Below, in pieces: positions 9,945 through 17,775 of a DNA stretch of 64,000 bases. Below the pieces are notes generated by a model. The model worked only from the letters and a program-made list of their open reading frames with translations, did not search any database and was not told the DNA's origin. The number at the start of each line of letters is the position of its first letter. The stretch's first letter is position 1. This stretch comes from Nitrosotalea devaniterrae (GTDB lineage Archaea > Thermoproteota > Nitrososphaeria > Nitrososphaerales > Nitrosopumilaceae): contig LN890280.1 in NCBI GenBank assembly GCA_900065925.1, forward strand, positions 798,451 to 862,450. Direction: 5' to 3'. A program made the position numbers and the translations under genes.

Positions 9945-11312
9945 CTACTGTTGAACTGAAATCATCTTGTTGTCTGTCAAGTATTGTAGTCCTGCGACAA
10001 ACTCTTGGTCTGAGATTTGTCCTGATGCCCATAGACCCGCATTGTTTTTTACCCAGTTTGGAATGTGGTTTGAGTGACTAGAATCTGACTGGTTTTGCAA
10101 GATTATTTTATTGCTGATAAAATACTGTAATCCTTTAGCAAACTCATCATCAGATATTGAATTGCTTGCCCATTGCTTGGCATTGTCCTTTATCCATGTT
10201 GGAATCACTGTGTTATCTGTCTCCTGGTTTGCATCTTGGATCTTACTTGGAGTTCCTACTGTAAAACTTGTAAAATCAAAATCTCCTGTAATTGGATTTA
10301 TCAGTTCTGCCAGATATTTTTCGTTATTCTGATACTTGCCGTCTAAATATATCGTAGAATTTGTTTTGGAGACACCAATATTTTCCATCATTGTATTATT
10401 GGAATCAATTACAATAATTTCTGCAAATGAGTTTTGGCCAAATGTATTTGTGTCAAGGTTTAACGTTATTTTTTCACCTGGCTGGTATGATTGCCTGCTT
10501 GCACTCAACTCGTAGACTCGCTGATATCCTGATGTTTGCTTTGCTTGATTGTCAAACCCACCGTTTCCGTATATTGATTTGATTTGTGCCAAGTCAAGTG
10601 ATGTTATATCATAATGCTTTACACCAAGAACCGTAACGGTATCTATCATGATTGATGGCATGTCTTCTAATCCATTGATGATGCTGTGTAGCCTGTCATA
10701 TGGTACAATATAGTGTCCTAGTCCAAACGAATGGCCCATTTCATGCCTGATTGTGGAATCAAGTTGCGTGCTTGTGGCAACCAATCCTGTATAGTATGGC
10801 TTGTCAACATAAGCATAGTATCCTTGGCCATTTTCAATCCACTCTGTCTTGACCCAGTTTGGTTGTATGTCTAGATAGTAAATCTCAATATTGGTCTTAC
10901 CTGTCTCAAAATTCGGAATTGTTACTCCAGTTGCAATAAACCCATTTGGATTTTCCTGGGGTTGTGGCAAGTAGTGTATTGTGATGTCACACTTTGTATA
11001 GTCAAATCCGTTTTGTTGTCTCAGCGGAACTTTGACTAGGGTAATATTCCAAACAGGGTGTCTTCCCAGGCCCTCGTTTAGTTTTGTCTTCCAGTCAATT
11101 ACTGCATATTCTGTTTCATCAAGCAACTGTTTTCCAACTGTGGGAAATTTGGCATTTGCCTGTGGTTCGATGGCGCAAATTGTTGGACCATGTTGAACCC
11201 TAATTGGCATTAAAAGAAATTGGCCTGCTGCAAAGACTGGTGATGCTTCTACTCCAAAAATAAGGATGAAAACTAGAACAATTGTGATAACGTTTAAAAT
11301 TATTTTTTTCAT
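9945..11312 (-). CDS. Secreted metzincin-type zinc metalloprotease with two IPxW repeats
   Basis: 455 aa. A signal peptide covers about residues 1-29 (ends SPVFAAG). The catalytic signature HEMGHSFGLGH (His190, Glu191, His194, His200) is the HExxHxxGxxH zinc site of metzincins, and a Met lies in DMPSIMID (about 218-224) where a Met-turn is expected, so a matrixin-like fold is likely. Next comes a beta-rich domain (QSYQPGEKITLNLDTNTFG), then two C-terminal repeats (IPTWIKDNAKQWASNSISD.., IPNWVKNNAGLWASGQISD..) like those in the protein at 6553. Substrate unknown; it should act on the cell surface or outside. Confidence 0.85.
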   Translation of the reverse strand: MKKIILNVITIVLVFILIFGVEASPVFAAGQFLLMPIRVQHGPTICAIEPQANAKFPTVGKQLLDETEYAVIDWKTKLNEGLGRHPVWNITLVKVPLRQQNGFDYTKCDITIHYLPQPQENPNGFIATGVTIPNFETGKTNIEIYYLDIQPNWVKTEWIENGQGYYAYVDKPYYTGLVATSTQLDSTIRHEMGHSFGLGHYIVPYDRLHSIINGLEDMPSIMIDTVTVLGVKHYDITSLDLAQIKSIYGNGGFDNQAKQTSGYQRVYELSASRQSYQPGEKITLNLDTNTFGQNSFAEIIVIDSNNTMMENIGVSKTNSTIYLDGKYQNNEKYLAELINPITGDFDFTSFTVGTPSKIQDANQETDNTVIPTWIKDNAKQWASNSISDDEFAKGLQYFISNKIILQNQSDSSHSNHIPNWVKNNAGLWASGQISDQEFVAGLQYLTDNKMISVQQ

Positions 11313-11320
11313 GTAATGAA

Positions 11321-11602
11321 TTAGACCTTGGCATCAAGTATGCTGCGTTTTATCTGGGCTGCCCTGACTTTGATCATCTGTGCAAATTCTTGAGTGTCTT
11401 CTAGCAACGGAGTTTGTTTCTGGTTCTGGTATGCTTGCAGAAAAGCAGAGTAGATGCAACCTGTTATGATTCCAAATGCATTTGCATTGACATCTTCTAC
11501 CTCGTCAGAGTATGTCTTTGCCATCTGCTTGTAGGAGCCTGCCTCGCTGATGTAATAGTCAATTAGATTGTCAATGAATTTTCTTGTTGTCTGTGGAATC
11601 AC
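11321..11602 (-). CDS. Conserved hypothetical protein, 93 aa
   Basis: Not recognised. GTG start (MIPQTTRKFIDNLIDYYISE). Predicted all-helical and soluble, with two long helices (AFGIITGCIYSAFLQAYQNQ; FAQMIKVRAAQIKRSIL). Located 8 nt before the protease gene on the same strand, so probably co-transcribed with it. Confidence 0.6.
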   Translation of the reverse strand: MIPQTTRKFIDNLIDYYISEAGSYKQMAKTYSDEVEDVNANAFGIITGCIYSAFLQAYQNQKQTPLLEDTQEFAQMIKVRAAQIKRSILDAKV

Positions 11603-11728
11603 AAACTAGATTTTCCTTGCATTGTTTATAATGTTTGATTTTCGGTCAAGGATCTGTTCTAAGTAGACAAGTTGCAAACTAAATTTGACCACATGTGTTT
11701 TTGAAGAGTTTGCTCTCAAGAGTCAATC

Positions 11729-11872
11729 ATGCCAATTGAAGTTAATCGAGTAAACAAGGAATGCCCCAAGTGCAAAAATCCTACCATATTTAACACTGGA
11801 AAAGAGTATTTCTGTGGCAAGTGTCTTAGTACACTCAAAATAAATCAGGTAGCAGAGAAAGTCACTGCATAG
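11729..11872 (+). CDS. Small zinc-ribbon protein, 47 aa
   Basis: A short gene read by hand: MPIEVNRVNKECPKCKNPTI then KEYFCGKCLSTLKINQ, ending EKVTA. Two CxxC knuckles (Cys12/Cys15 and Cys29/Cys32) form a compact zinc ribbon that makes up nearly the whole protein. The stop lies 4 nt before the next gene's ATG, suggesting one transcript. The role (nucleic-acid binding or accessory subunit) is unknown. Confidence 0.7.
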   Translation: MPIEVNRVNKECPKCKNPTIFNTGKEYFCGKCLSTLKINQVAEKVTA

Positions 11873-11876
11873 TACG

Positions 11877-12332
11877 ATGTGGACCATAGACCAAGAAGAC
11901 GCTTATTTTAAGATCTACGATTCTCGCAAGACACTTGCAGGCTATTTTGCACCAGAATATGGTGATATCCAACCAGAAGACAAGGCAGAGCAAGTAATAC
12001 AGGAGATGCTAAAAAACCACGATCCTGTAAAAGGCGGATATCTTATGCTACCTCTTGTCAAGTTTAATATTTTTGAAGATGGAAAAGAAATGAATCTGGC
12101 TTATCTTGAGCAGCAATTACAAGAAGTCTACACCAGAGTGATGGCCTGGAAAAACTTGGTGACAGAAAAAGAAATTGAGCATCATAAAATTTTGATATCT
12201 CATACGGACCACGACATGTTGAGTATAACACTTGGAATAATTTTTCCATCCCCTGTCCCACTTGAGAAAAAAGAAATTCTTGGTAACTTGGGCGGCATTT
12301 TAGATTTTGCCAATCAAAAAGGCTTATTGTGA
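11877..12332 (+). CDS. Conserved hypothetical protein, 151 aa
   Basis: Not recognised. Starts MWTIDQEDAYFKIYDSRKTL four nt after the zinc-ribbon gene. Soluble, mixed alpha/beta, with an acidic helical middle and EHHKILISHTDHDMLSITLG near the C-terminus. Overlaps the convergent membrane-protein gene by 9 nt. Confidence 0.6.
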   Translation: MWTIDQEDAYFKIYDSRKTLAGYFAPEYGDIQPEDKAEQVIQEMLKNHDPVKGGYLMLPLVKFNIFEDGKEMNLAYLEQQLQEVYTRVMAWKNLVTEKEIEHHKILISHTDHDMLSITLGIIFPSPVPLEKKEILGNLGGILDFANQKGLL

Positions 12333-12833
12333 GCCGCCAGTTTTTGCGCTTTCGTATGATTGGAGTGCATTCATTTCATACTGGAATGATTGTTGTAACT
12401 GCTGGTCTGACTTTGCTCTAGTTGTATTATCTCCTGATACAACCCAGTCTCTTAGAGTCTCATCACTTTGAATCTGTGTTTCAGTAGATAGTTTGAATAA
12501 TTGCAATGACGGTCTGAATAAATCTGGAGCCTTTAGGTCCTCGTATCGTGGAAGTATATTTTTGACTACAAGTATGTGATCATCTGTAATCTTTAGCATT
12601 TGGTCTTTTGAAATCTGACCATTCTTGTATTGTGTGAGATGCTGATCAAAACTTTGGGTTTCATTTTTTAGGTCTGACTGGATCTGTGCTAGTTGGTCGC
12701 CAAATCTCTGGCCTGAAAGGCTTGTCTGATCAAGGTAATAGTTGACAAGTATAACGATAACCACTATTGCTATGCCTGAACCTATTGCTATTGGCATCAG
12801 TGGGATTTTACTTGGAGCCTTTTTTCGTCTCAC
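12324..12833 (-). CDS. Membrane-anchored hypothetical protein, 169 aa
   Basis: Not recognised. GTG start. A basic N-terminus (RRKKAPSK) precedes one membrane helix (about residues 10-32, PLMPIAIGSGIAIVVIVILV). The rest is a helical, Gln/Asp-rich extracytoplasmic domain with many charged repeats of coiled-coil character. It could be a small surface or cell-envelope helical-bundle protein. Confidence 0.6.
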   Translation of the reverse strand: MRRKKAPSKIPLMPIAIGSGIAIVVIVILVNYYLDQTSLSGQRFGDQLAQIQSDLKNETQSFDQHLTQYKNGQISKDQMLKITDDHILVVKNILPRYEDLKAPDLFRPSLQLFKLSTETQIQSDETLRDWVVSGDNTTRAKSDQQLQQSFQYEMNALQSYESAKTGGSQ

Positions 12834-12892
12834 GATAAAGCCAGAGTATAATCTGAAATAAATCTATTTGAAAACTAACTGTCTATTGATTC

Positions 12893-13483
12893 TCATTGAG
12901 TCGATGTACTTTTTTGTACCGTTTCCTTTTTCGTGATTATGAAACTTGAAACTCCAATTATGACAATTGCCGCAATTTCAAATACCAGCCAATCTATTCT
13001 TGGCAATTGAATTATTGTATTTACAAAAGGCGTTAAAATCGGAAATCCATATGGGCCATCAAAAATGTCATATGATATGTGGGTCAAAACACTTGTCCCA
13101 ACTATGGTTCCCAAACGATAATCTTTTCTTGAAAACACCAACATCAGAACAACTGTTGCAATTATGGCAAATGTTATCGAGTGACTCATTCGTGGTATTC
13201 CTTCTATGTGTAACAAACCCACTAGATGATCAGAGTCTATCAACACTGCAAGCAGTCCCCCAAGCAGTATGTATCGCACTCGAAGTGTTACAAACGCTGC
13301 AACAGCACCCCAAATGAAATGCCCGCCAATTTCCTTTATGTTCAGACTACCATATTCTATTGGGTTTATCATGGTTATCTTGTCTGGAAGAATAATGCTT
13401 GTAAGTGAGAAAACGGCAGACAAAGAACAGTAAACAACAGATACTCCAATTACAAAATAGATGTCTTTTCTTTCTATCTTCAA
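12893..13483 (-). CDS. Membrane-bound metal-dependent hydrolase-like protein (YdjM/DUF457 type)
   Basis: 196 aa with five or six predicted membrane helices. Features like the LexA-binding/YdjM (DUF457) family: LAVLIDSDHLVG, PRMSHSITFA and LTHISYDIFDGPYG, which give the Asp/His residues expected of a membrane metal site. The family is widespread but poorly characterised. Starts MKIERKDIYFVIGV. No operon partner is evident. Confidence 0.6.
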   Translation of the reverse strand: MKIERKDIYFVIGVSVVYCSLSAVFSLTSIILPDKITMINPIEYGSLNIKEIGGHFIWGAVAAFVTLRVRYILLGGLLAVLIDSDHLVGLLHIEGIPRMSHSITFAIIATVVLMLVFSRKDYRLGTIVGTSVLTHISYDIFDGPYGFPILTPFVNTIIQLPRIDWLVFEIAAIVIIGVSSFIITKKETVQKSTSTQ

Positions 13484-13567
13484 TTGTTTGTAAATAGGAA
13501 AGACCTGTCTAATTATGCGTTTAAAATCAATTACAAATGTGATAAATTGAAAAATTTGCCTGTTCTA

Positions 13568-13855
13568 CTAGTCTATGTATTTTCCTTCTGGATCTGCTTT
13601 TAGCTCTATTATCATTATACTACCACTGATGTAGGAATCGTTTCTTGTAGTTCTTACCTTGCCAACTTCAATGTGGTATGGATACACGTCAACTACTATG
13701 GTTCCCACTTTAACATCTGATGGAGCATCTGTAATTTGGATATCTTCTTTTTTTACTCCATGGTCGACTAATTTCTTGATGCAATGATCAAGTAAAGGCT
13801 GTGGCAAACCATGATTTATTGCCCAAACTGTACCTTCGTATTCGATTTTATCCAA
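13568..13855 (-). CDS. Hypothetical protein, 95 aa
   Basis: Not recognised. TTG start (MDKIEYEGTVWAINHGLPQP). Soluble, likely a helical N-terminus (PLLDHCIKKLVDHGVKKEDIQ) and a beta-sandwich-like C-terminus (VGTIVVDVYPYHIEVGKVRTT). Nothing in the neighbourhood suggests a role. Confidence 0.55.
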   Translation of the reverse strand: MDKIEYEGTVWAINHGLPQPLLDHCIKKLVDHGVKKEDIQITDAPSDVKVGTIVVDVYPYHIEVGKVRTTRNDSYISGSIMIIELKADPEGKYID

Positions 13856-13987
13856 CTAGATAACCCTCTGTTTACTAGTATAATTATCATACTCTAAGTG
13901 GATTATATTGCAAAACTGATAATCTTGACTAGTCGATCTGCTTATCACTGACTGGAAATACACAGGTGCTGGAGAAAATATTTTCTA

Positions 13988-14485
13988 TTATATCATGACT
14001 GACTGCATGTTAAGCGTGTTAATTGACTCGAATTTTAAATTGCAGACTCTGTAATCCTCAATGTATTCGCAGAACTTGTCAATAATCTGTTTTTCACATT
14101 TTTTTCCCAATTCGTCTTTTGCAGTCAAAATCAAAAGGTTCCAGTTTCCAGTAACTGTTGCAGTCATTAAACAATTTGGCAAGTCTTTGACAAAATTGCA
14201 TACCTGGTCTGTGAGATTTTCTGTAGATTTTGTTGCCTTGAATTTAAGATATAATGCCTCAAAATCCTCTACAACTGACTGGCGAATAATTGTCTCATAG
14301 CCTTTGATTATTTGCTTTTTCTCCAATCTCTCAATCCTGTATGCAACAGCCCTGTCCTGGATACTGTGTCCCTCATTTCGAAGCTTGATAGCTATCTGGC
14401 GTGCAGGAATTCTTGCATTTTCCATGAGCAACTCTAGTATCCTTCTATCGATGTCGTCAACTGCAGTCAAAAATGCGTCTGACAT
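13988..14485 (-). CDS. Lrp/AsnC-family transcriptional regulator
   Basis: 165 aa. An N-terminal helix-turn-helix (DIDRRILELLMENARIPARQ, recognition helix around RAVAYRIERLEKKQIIKGY) is followed by a RAM/AsnC-type ligand-binding domain (LYLKFKATKSTENLTDQVC.., CLMTATVTGNWNLLILTAKD). A transcription factor probably responding to an amino acid or other small effector as a dimer or octamer. The adjacent gene at 14601 encodes a stand-alone RAM domain that could hetero-oligomerise with it (inference). Confidence 0.88.
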   Translation of the reverse strand: MSDAFLTAVDDIDRRILELLMENARIPARQIAIKLRNEGHSIQDRAVAYRIERLEKKQIIKGYETIIRQSVVEDFEALYLKFKATKSTENLTDQVCNFVKDLPNCLMTATVTGNWNLLILTAKDELGKKCEKQIIDKFCEYIEDYRVCNLKFESINTLNMQSVMI

Positions 14486-14600
14486 TTGATGATATCAAGC
14501 GCAAAAACACACTTGAATTTGTGCGGTAATAATTTGAACAAGCTAAGTTTAGCACGATTATATCATAATATTTTTTGAAATTATCTGACAGGAAAATATT

Positions 14601-14843
14601 TTATTGTGATTCTGAGGTTGTGGCTTTCAAAGTCATGGTACTCATCACTTGTGACAAGACACGTATCTTGTGTGATAATATCTGATCGAACTCTTGAGAA
14701 TTTTTCGCCTGGATCTCCGCTATTACATCATATGCACCAAATGTGACATGGGCACTTTTTACCTGTGGTATTGTCTTGAGCTCTTCAATGATGTAATCTT
14801 CTGCACCTAGTTCGCAGTTGATTAGAATAAACCCTTTTTCCAC
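14601..14843 (-). CDS. Stand-alone Lrp/AsnC RAM-domain protein
   Basis: 80 aa, GTG start. Consists only of an alpha/beta ferredoxin-like RAM domain (GFILINCELGAEDYIIEELK, VKSAHVTFGAYDVIAEIQA, HKIRVLSQVMSTMTL) with no DNA-binding helix-turn-helix. Similar in layout to the protein at 24572 inside the purine operon. Such proteins are expected to bind small effectors and may modulate full-length Lrp regulators such as the one encoded next to it. Confidence 0.82.
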   Translation of the reverse strand: MEKGFILINCELGAEDYIIEELKTIPQVKSAHVTFGAYDVIAEIQAKNSQEFDQILSHKIRVLSQVMSTMTLKATTSESQ

Positions 14844-14900
14844 TCCATTTTAATCCAATTTACGTTACTTAACTTTTTGGCTTTTTTCCAACATTGATTT

Positions 14901-15806
14901 CTATTTTGTCAAACTCTGAATCCTTGGGTCATAACATATTGGAAAATATGGCTTGAGGGTACCATTGCAGGATTCATTGATTGTATTCTGAGAGTCAAGG
15001 CACTCTGTCTGGTTCAAGATTTTACTAGAACACTTGTCCAGAACAGTCTGCAGCTTGCTGTTTATCTGTTCTATCTTTGATATTATGACAGAGTTTAGGC
15101 CCATGTTTGCTATCTGTTGTAGTCTATCGTCATTGCACGCAGGGGTGGTACCAGTGTGACACAGGCTCATTACCTGTCTTGCAGTGGTGGCACATATGGT
15201 AATAGAATCATTTCCGCTTGCCTTGGAACATGTGTCAATAAACGACAAGACCTGGTCCTGAAAATAATCTGGATTTGTAGTATAGTTGATGTCTTTTGAG
15301 ATTATCATGTCAATTCGCGGGTCTTGGCAGGCCTGAACTGAGCCCAATTTTTCCATGGAACATTCTTGTTTTAGCTCCATCATTGTTGGCTGACATGATG
15401 AGATATCTGACTGGATGCACAGGTTGACTAGGTGTGCAATCGAACTGTTCAGCTCAGTTGATACTTCGGTCATTTGGTTCTGTGCAGAAATTATTTTAAA
15501 ATCTACTGTATCTAAAAATTGGTCAATTCTAGAGTCTTTACAAATTTGCATATCAGAATAATCTGGTTTTTTGCATTGCTCCTTTAGCTGAGAAATTGAT
15601 GCCTTGCAACTAGTTAGGCTGTCTAGTGTCTGAAACTGCATACAGTCATTTACAAGATTCAAGTTTTGTACATTGGACTGGGAAACTAGTTTTACAGATT
15701 CAGGTTTCTGGTTTTGTCCTGTCATATAGTAAAACCCAATGTCGCCTATGACTGCAATTGCAAAAACTGCTACTGCAATTGCTATTCCGTATGTTATCTT
15801 GCGCAT
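14901..15806 (-). CDS. Membrane-anchored protein with four 4-Cys repeats
   Basis: 301 aa, unrecognised. One N-terminal membrane helix (about residues 5-28) is followed by an extracytoplasmic part with exactly 16 Cys in four groups: 55/67/78/89, 130/138/149/160, 193/205/216/224 and 259/269/280/291. Each group has spacing near 8-12/11/8-11 and ends C-x-D-x-R-(I/L) (CKDSRID, CQDPRID, CNDDRLQ, CYDPRIQ). Two disulfides per helical repeat are likely. Function unknown. Confidence 0.7.
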   Translation of the reverse strand: MRKITYGIAIAVAVFAIAVIGDIGFYYMTGQNQKPESVKLVSQSNVQNLNLVNDCMQFQTLDSLTSCKASISQLKEQCKKPDYSDMQICKDSRIDQFLDTVDFKIISAQNQMTEVSTELNSSIAHLVNLCIQSDISSCQPTMMELKQECSMEKLGSVQACQDPRIDMIISKDINYTTNPDYFQDQVLSFIDTCSKASGNDSITICATTARQVMSLCHTGTTPACNDDRLQQIANMGLNSVIISKIEQINSKLQTVLDKCSSKILNQTECLDSQNTINESCNGTLKPYFPICYDPRIQSLTK

Positions 15807-15899
15807 ATCATTCTGATTGTAATCATTAGGTATATTGCAATTTACTTTTCAGATGTGTCAATCTATAGGAATAAAACTTGGGACAAGTATGGATAAAAC

Positions 15900-16448
15900 C
15901 TGACAGTTTCCACAAGCGCTGGTACAAAGGAATTTCCATGCATTTCATGTCATACCAACTGTTGCAAAGAGTATACGATATTTGTAAACGCACATGATGT
16001 TTACAGGCTTTCAGCAGGACTCGGATTGGCACCTGAGAGTTTTCTTGAGATTTATGGTGCAAAGGACTTTGATCTTGGAATCAAGGTAAAAGAAGGCTTG
16101 GTGGATCTTGTCTTGAAACAAAAAGATGGGGCCTGTACGTTTCTTGTGGGGTCTGGCGATATCTTTCGATGTACAGTAAATGAATTCAAACCCGGAGTGT
16201 GCAAGTCATACCCATTTCAGATGAAAAACGGAACACTGGTCCAGATGGATAGCAAACTGTGCCCTGTTGACTGGAATACAAAAGAATTCGAGTCCATGAT
16301 GGCAATTCACCTCAAAAAAGATGAAGCGGAATGGAAGTTCTATGATGAACTTATCTTGGAATGGAACAAAAAACATTGGATAAAAAAACCACTGTCTACC
16401 TTTCTAAAATTTGCCATGGATAAAGTGGAACATTCCTTAAAATCATGA
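15900..16448 (+). CDS. YkgJ-family Cys-cluster protein with a disrupted 5' end
   Basis: The open frame contains PCISCHTNCCKEYTIFV, the CxxCxxxCC metal-binding signature of the YkgJ/UPF0153 (zinc- or iron-chelating) family, then DIFRCTVNEFKPGVCKSYPF, the second conserved Cys region. No ATG, GTG or TTG exists in frame before the signature: the frame opens after a TAA at 15894 and the first standard start (TTG 16026) would delete it. A CTG at 15900 is the best literal start. Adding one A to the A-run at 15895-15898 would join ATG 15889 (MDKNLTVSTSAG) to this frame, so a one-base deletion or a sequencing error is likely. Confidence 0.6.
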   Translation: MTVSTSAGTKEFPCISCHTNCCKEYTIFVNAHDVYRLSAGLGLAPESFLEIYGAKDFDLGIKVKEGLVDLVLKQKDGACTFLVGSGDIFRCTVNEFKPGVCKSYPFQMKNGTLVQMDSKLCPVDWNTKEFESMMAIHLKKDEAEWKFYDELILEWNKKHWIKKPLSTFLKFAMDKVEHSLKS

Positions 16449-16452
16449 TTAA

Positions 16453-16526
16453 GCCAACGAAGGGATTTGGACCCTCGACCTTCTGATTACAAGTCAGATG
16501 CTCTAGCCAGGCTGAGCTACGTTGGC
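16453..16526 (-). tRNA. tRNA-Thr (anticodon TGT)
   Basis: 74 nt on the minus strand. Seven-base-pair acceptor stem GCCAACG/CGTTGGC, D arm with AGCTCAGCCTGGCTAGAGC, and anticodon stem TCTGA/TCAGA around loop CTTGTAA, giving anticodon TGT. T arm with GGGTCCAAATCCC. CCA is not encoded and no intron is seen. Confidence 0.93.
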
Positions 16527-16655
16527 ATTAGGTTATGGACTTGGGAAGGTGGTTTAAAATGTTATCACACTCAAAGAAATGATCGAATCCTGTCTTGACT
16601 AAATGTCATGGTATGCATCCAACGAAATTTATATCCTGATCTGATGGTTTTGGTA

Positions 16656-17297
16656 TTGGCAGACACAGAAATAAAATGTGATATTTGTGGAAGTATATTT
16701 GAAAATACAGACAAGTTACACCAGCATAAAAAAGAATCACACCAAGCAAAGTTTTCAAAAGAAAGACCTCAAGTTTCAAAATCCTCTAGATACAAGGCAA
16801 CTGCAATTGCAGCTGTCATTGCAGTGGCAATCATAATGGTAGTGTATTTCTCTGATGACACCTCAAATCCTACTGGAACCGTACAAGGGGTATTGTGCCA
16901 ACCAGTAGAGGCTACAGATTTTCATATTCATGCTCATCTTGACTTGATTGTTGATTCAAAATCTGTGACAATTCCAGCAGGAGTTGGAATCAAGCCAAAT
17001 GAATGTCTCTATTGGGTGCACACTCATGATACATCTGGTGTCATACACATCGAGTCTCCAAAACAGGACACATTTACACTTGGTCAGTTCATCGAGGTCT
17101 GGGATAACACACCTGGCATTTCGTCAAAGTTTGAAGACCTTACACATGGTGGAAATAACATCAAGGTATTTGTAAATGGAACCGAAGTGCCCGGCAACTA
17201 TTTTAATCTAAAATTATCTGCACATGATGAAATTGTGCTAGTGTCAGGAGATGTACCGCAGTCAGTTCCATCTTCTTATGAATTTGGCAGGCTGTGA
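16656..17297 (+). CDS. C2H2 zinc-finger membrane protein with His-rich extracytoplasmic domain
   Basis: About 213 aa. N-terminal C2H2-like finger (IKCDICGSIFENTDKLHQHK..H), then one membrane helix (TAIAAVIAVAIIMVVYF), then a domain with FHIHAHLDLIV, the Cys-containing IKPNECLYWVHTHDTSGVIHIESP and FTLGQFIEVWDN. The HxHxH and HTH clusters look metal-binding. A TTTATATC box at 16628-16635 lies about 25 nt before TTG 16656, so I chose that start (MADTEIKCDIC); ATG 16644 and ATG 16608 are alternatives. The stop overlaps the GTG upstream of the cupin ATG. Confidence 0.7.
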   Translation: MADTEIKCDICGSIFENTDKLHQHKKESHQAKFSKERPQVSKSSRYKATAIAAVIAVAIIMVVYFSDDTSNPTGTVQGVLCQPVEATDFHIHAHLDLIVDSKSVTIPAGVGIKPNECLYWVHTHDTSGVIHIESPKQDTFTLGQFIEVWDNTPGISSKFEDLTHGGNNIKVFVNGTEVPGNYFNLKLSAHDEIVLVSGDVPQSVPSSYEFGRL

Positions 17298-17305
17298 GTT
17301 GTACC

Positions 17306-17770
17306 ATGGCACAAAAAATCAACACATCGAAATTAAAGTCTGACACTGCTCTTGTCAAAAGCAAAAAGAGGTATTTTGTTGGAGATGCATGGCTAAATGA
17401 TATTTCACTTAAACTAAAAATTAAAGGGGAAAAGGCATATCTTGCAAATTTCAATAACGGTGCAAGAACCAAGGTCCACTACCACCAAGGTGGACAGATT
17501 CTAGTTGTGACAAAAGGAAAAGGAATGCTTGTGATTTACAAAAAAGCCCACATACACAAAGATACTGTTCCGATAAGAAAACTCTCCCAGACAAGTCTTG
17601 GACAAGGTGATGTTGCCTTTATTCCAAAAAATACACTGCACTGGCATGGTGCTCTAAAGGGGACAAACTTTGCTCATATCGCACTTAACATATTTACAGA
17701 AAAAGCTAAAGAATCTGAGACAATCTGGTACGAGTCTGATTTTACATCATACGCCAAGAAAATAAAATAA
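17306..17770 (+). CDS. Cupin-domain protein
   Basis: 154 aa from ATG 17306 (MAQKINTSKLKSDT); an in-frame GTG at 17294 overlaps the previous stop as GTGA and could couple translation. One cupin barrel: motif 1 TKVHYHQGGQILVVTKGKG and motif 2 LGQGDVAFIPKNTLHWHGA supply the His ligands of a metal site. Resembles small quercetinase/gentisate-like cupins without further assignment. Probably co-transcribed with the preceding membrane protein. Confidence 0.82.
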   Translation: MAQKINTSKLKSDTALVKSKKRYFVGDAWLNDISLKLKIKGEKAYLANFNNGARTKVHYHQGGQILVVTKGKGMLVIYKKAHIHKDTVPIRKLSQTSLGQGDVAFIPKNTLHWHGALKGTNFAHIALNIFTEKAKESETIWYESDFTSYAKKIK

Positions 17771-17775
17771 TTTTC

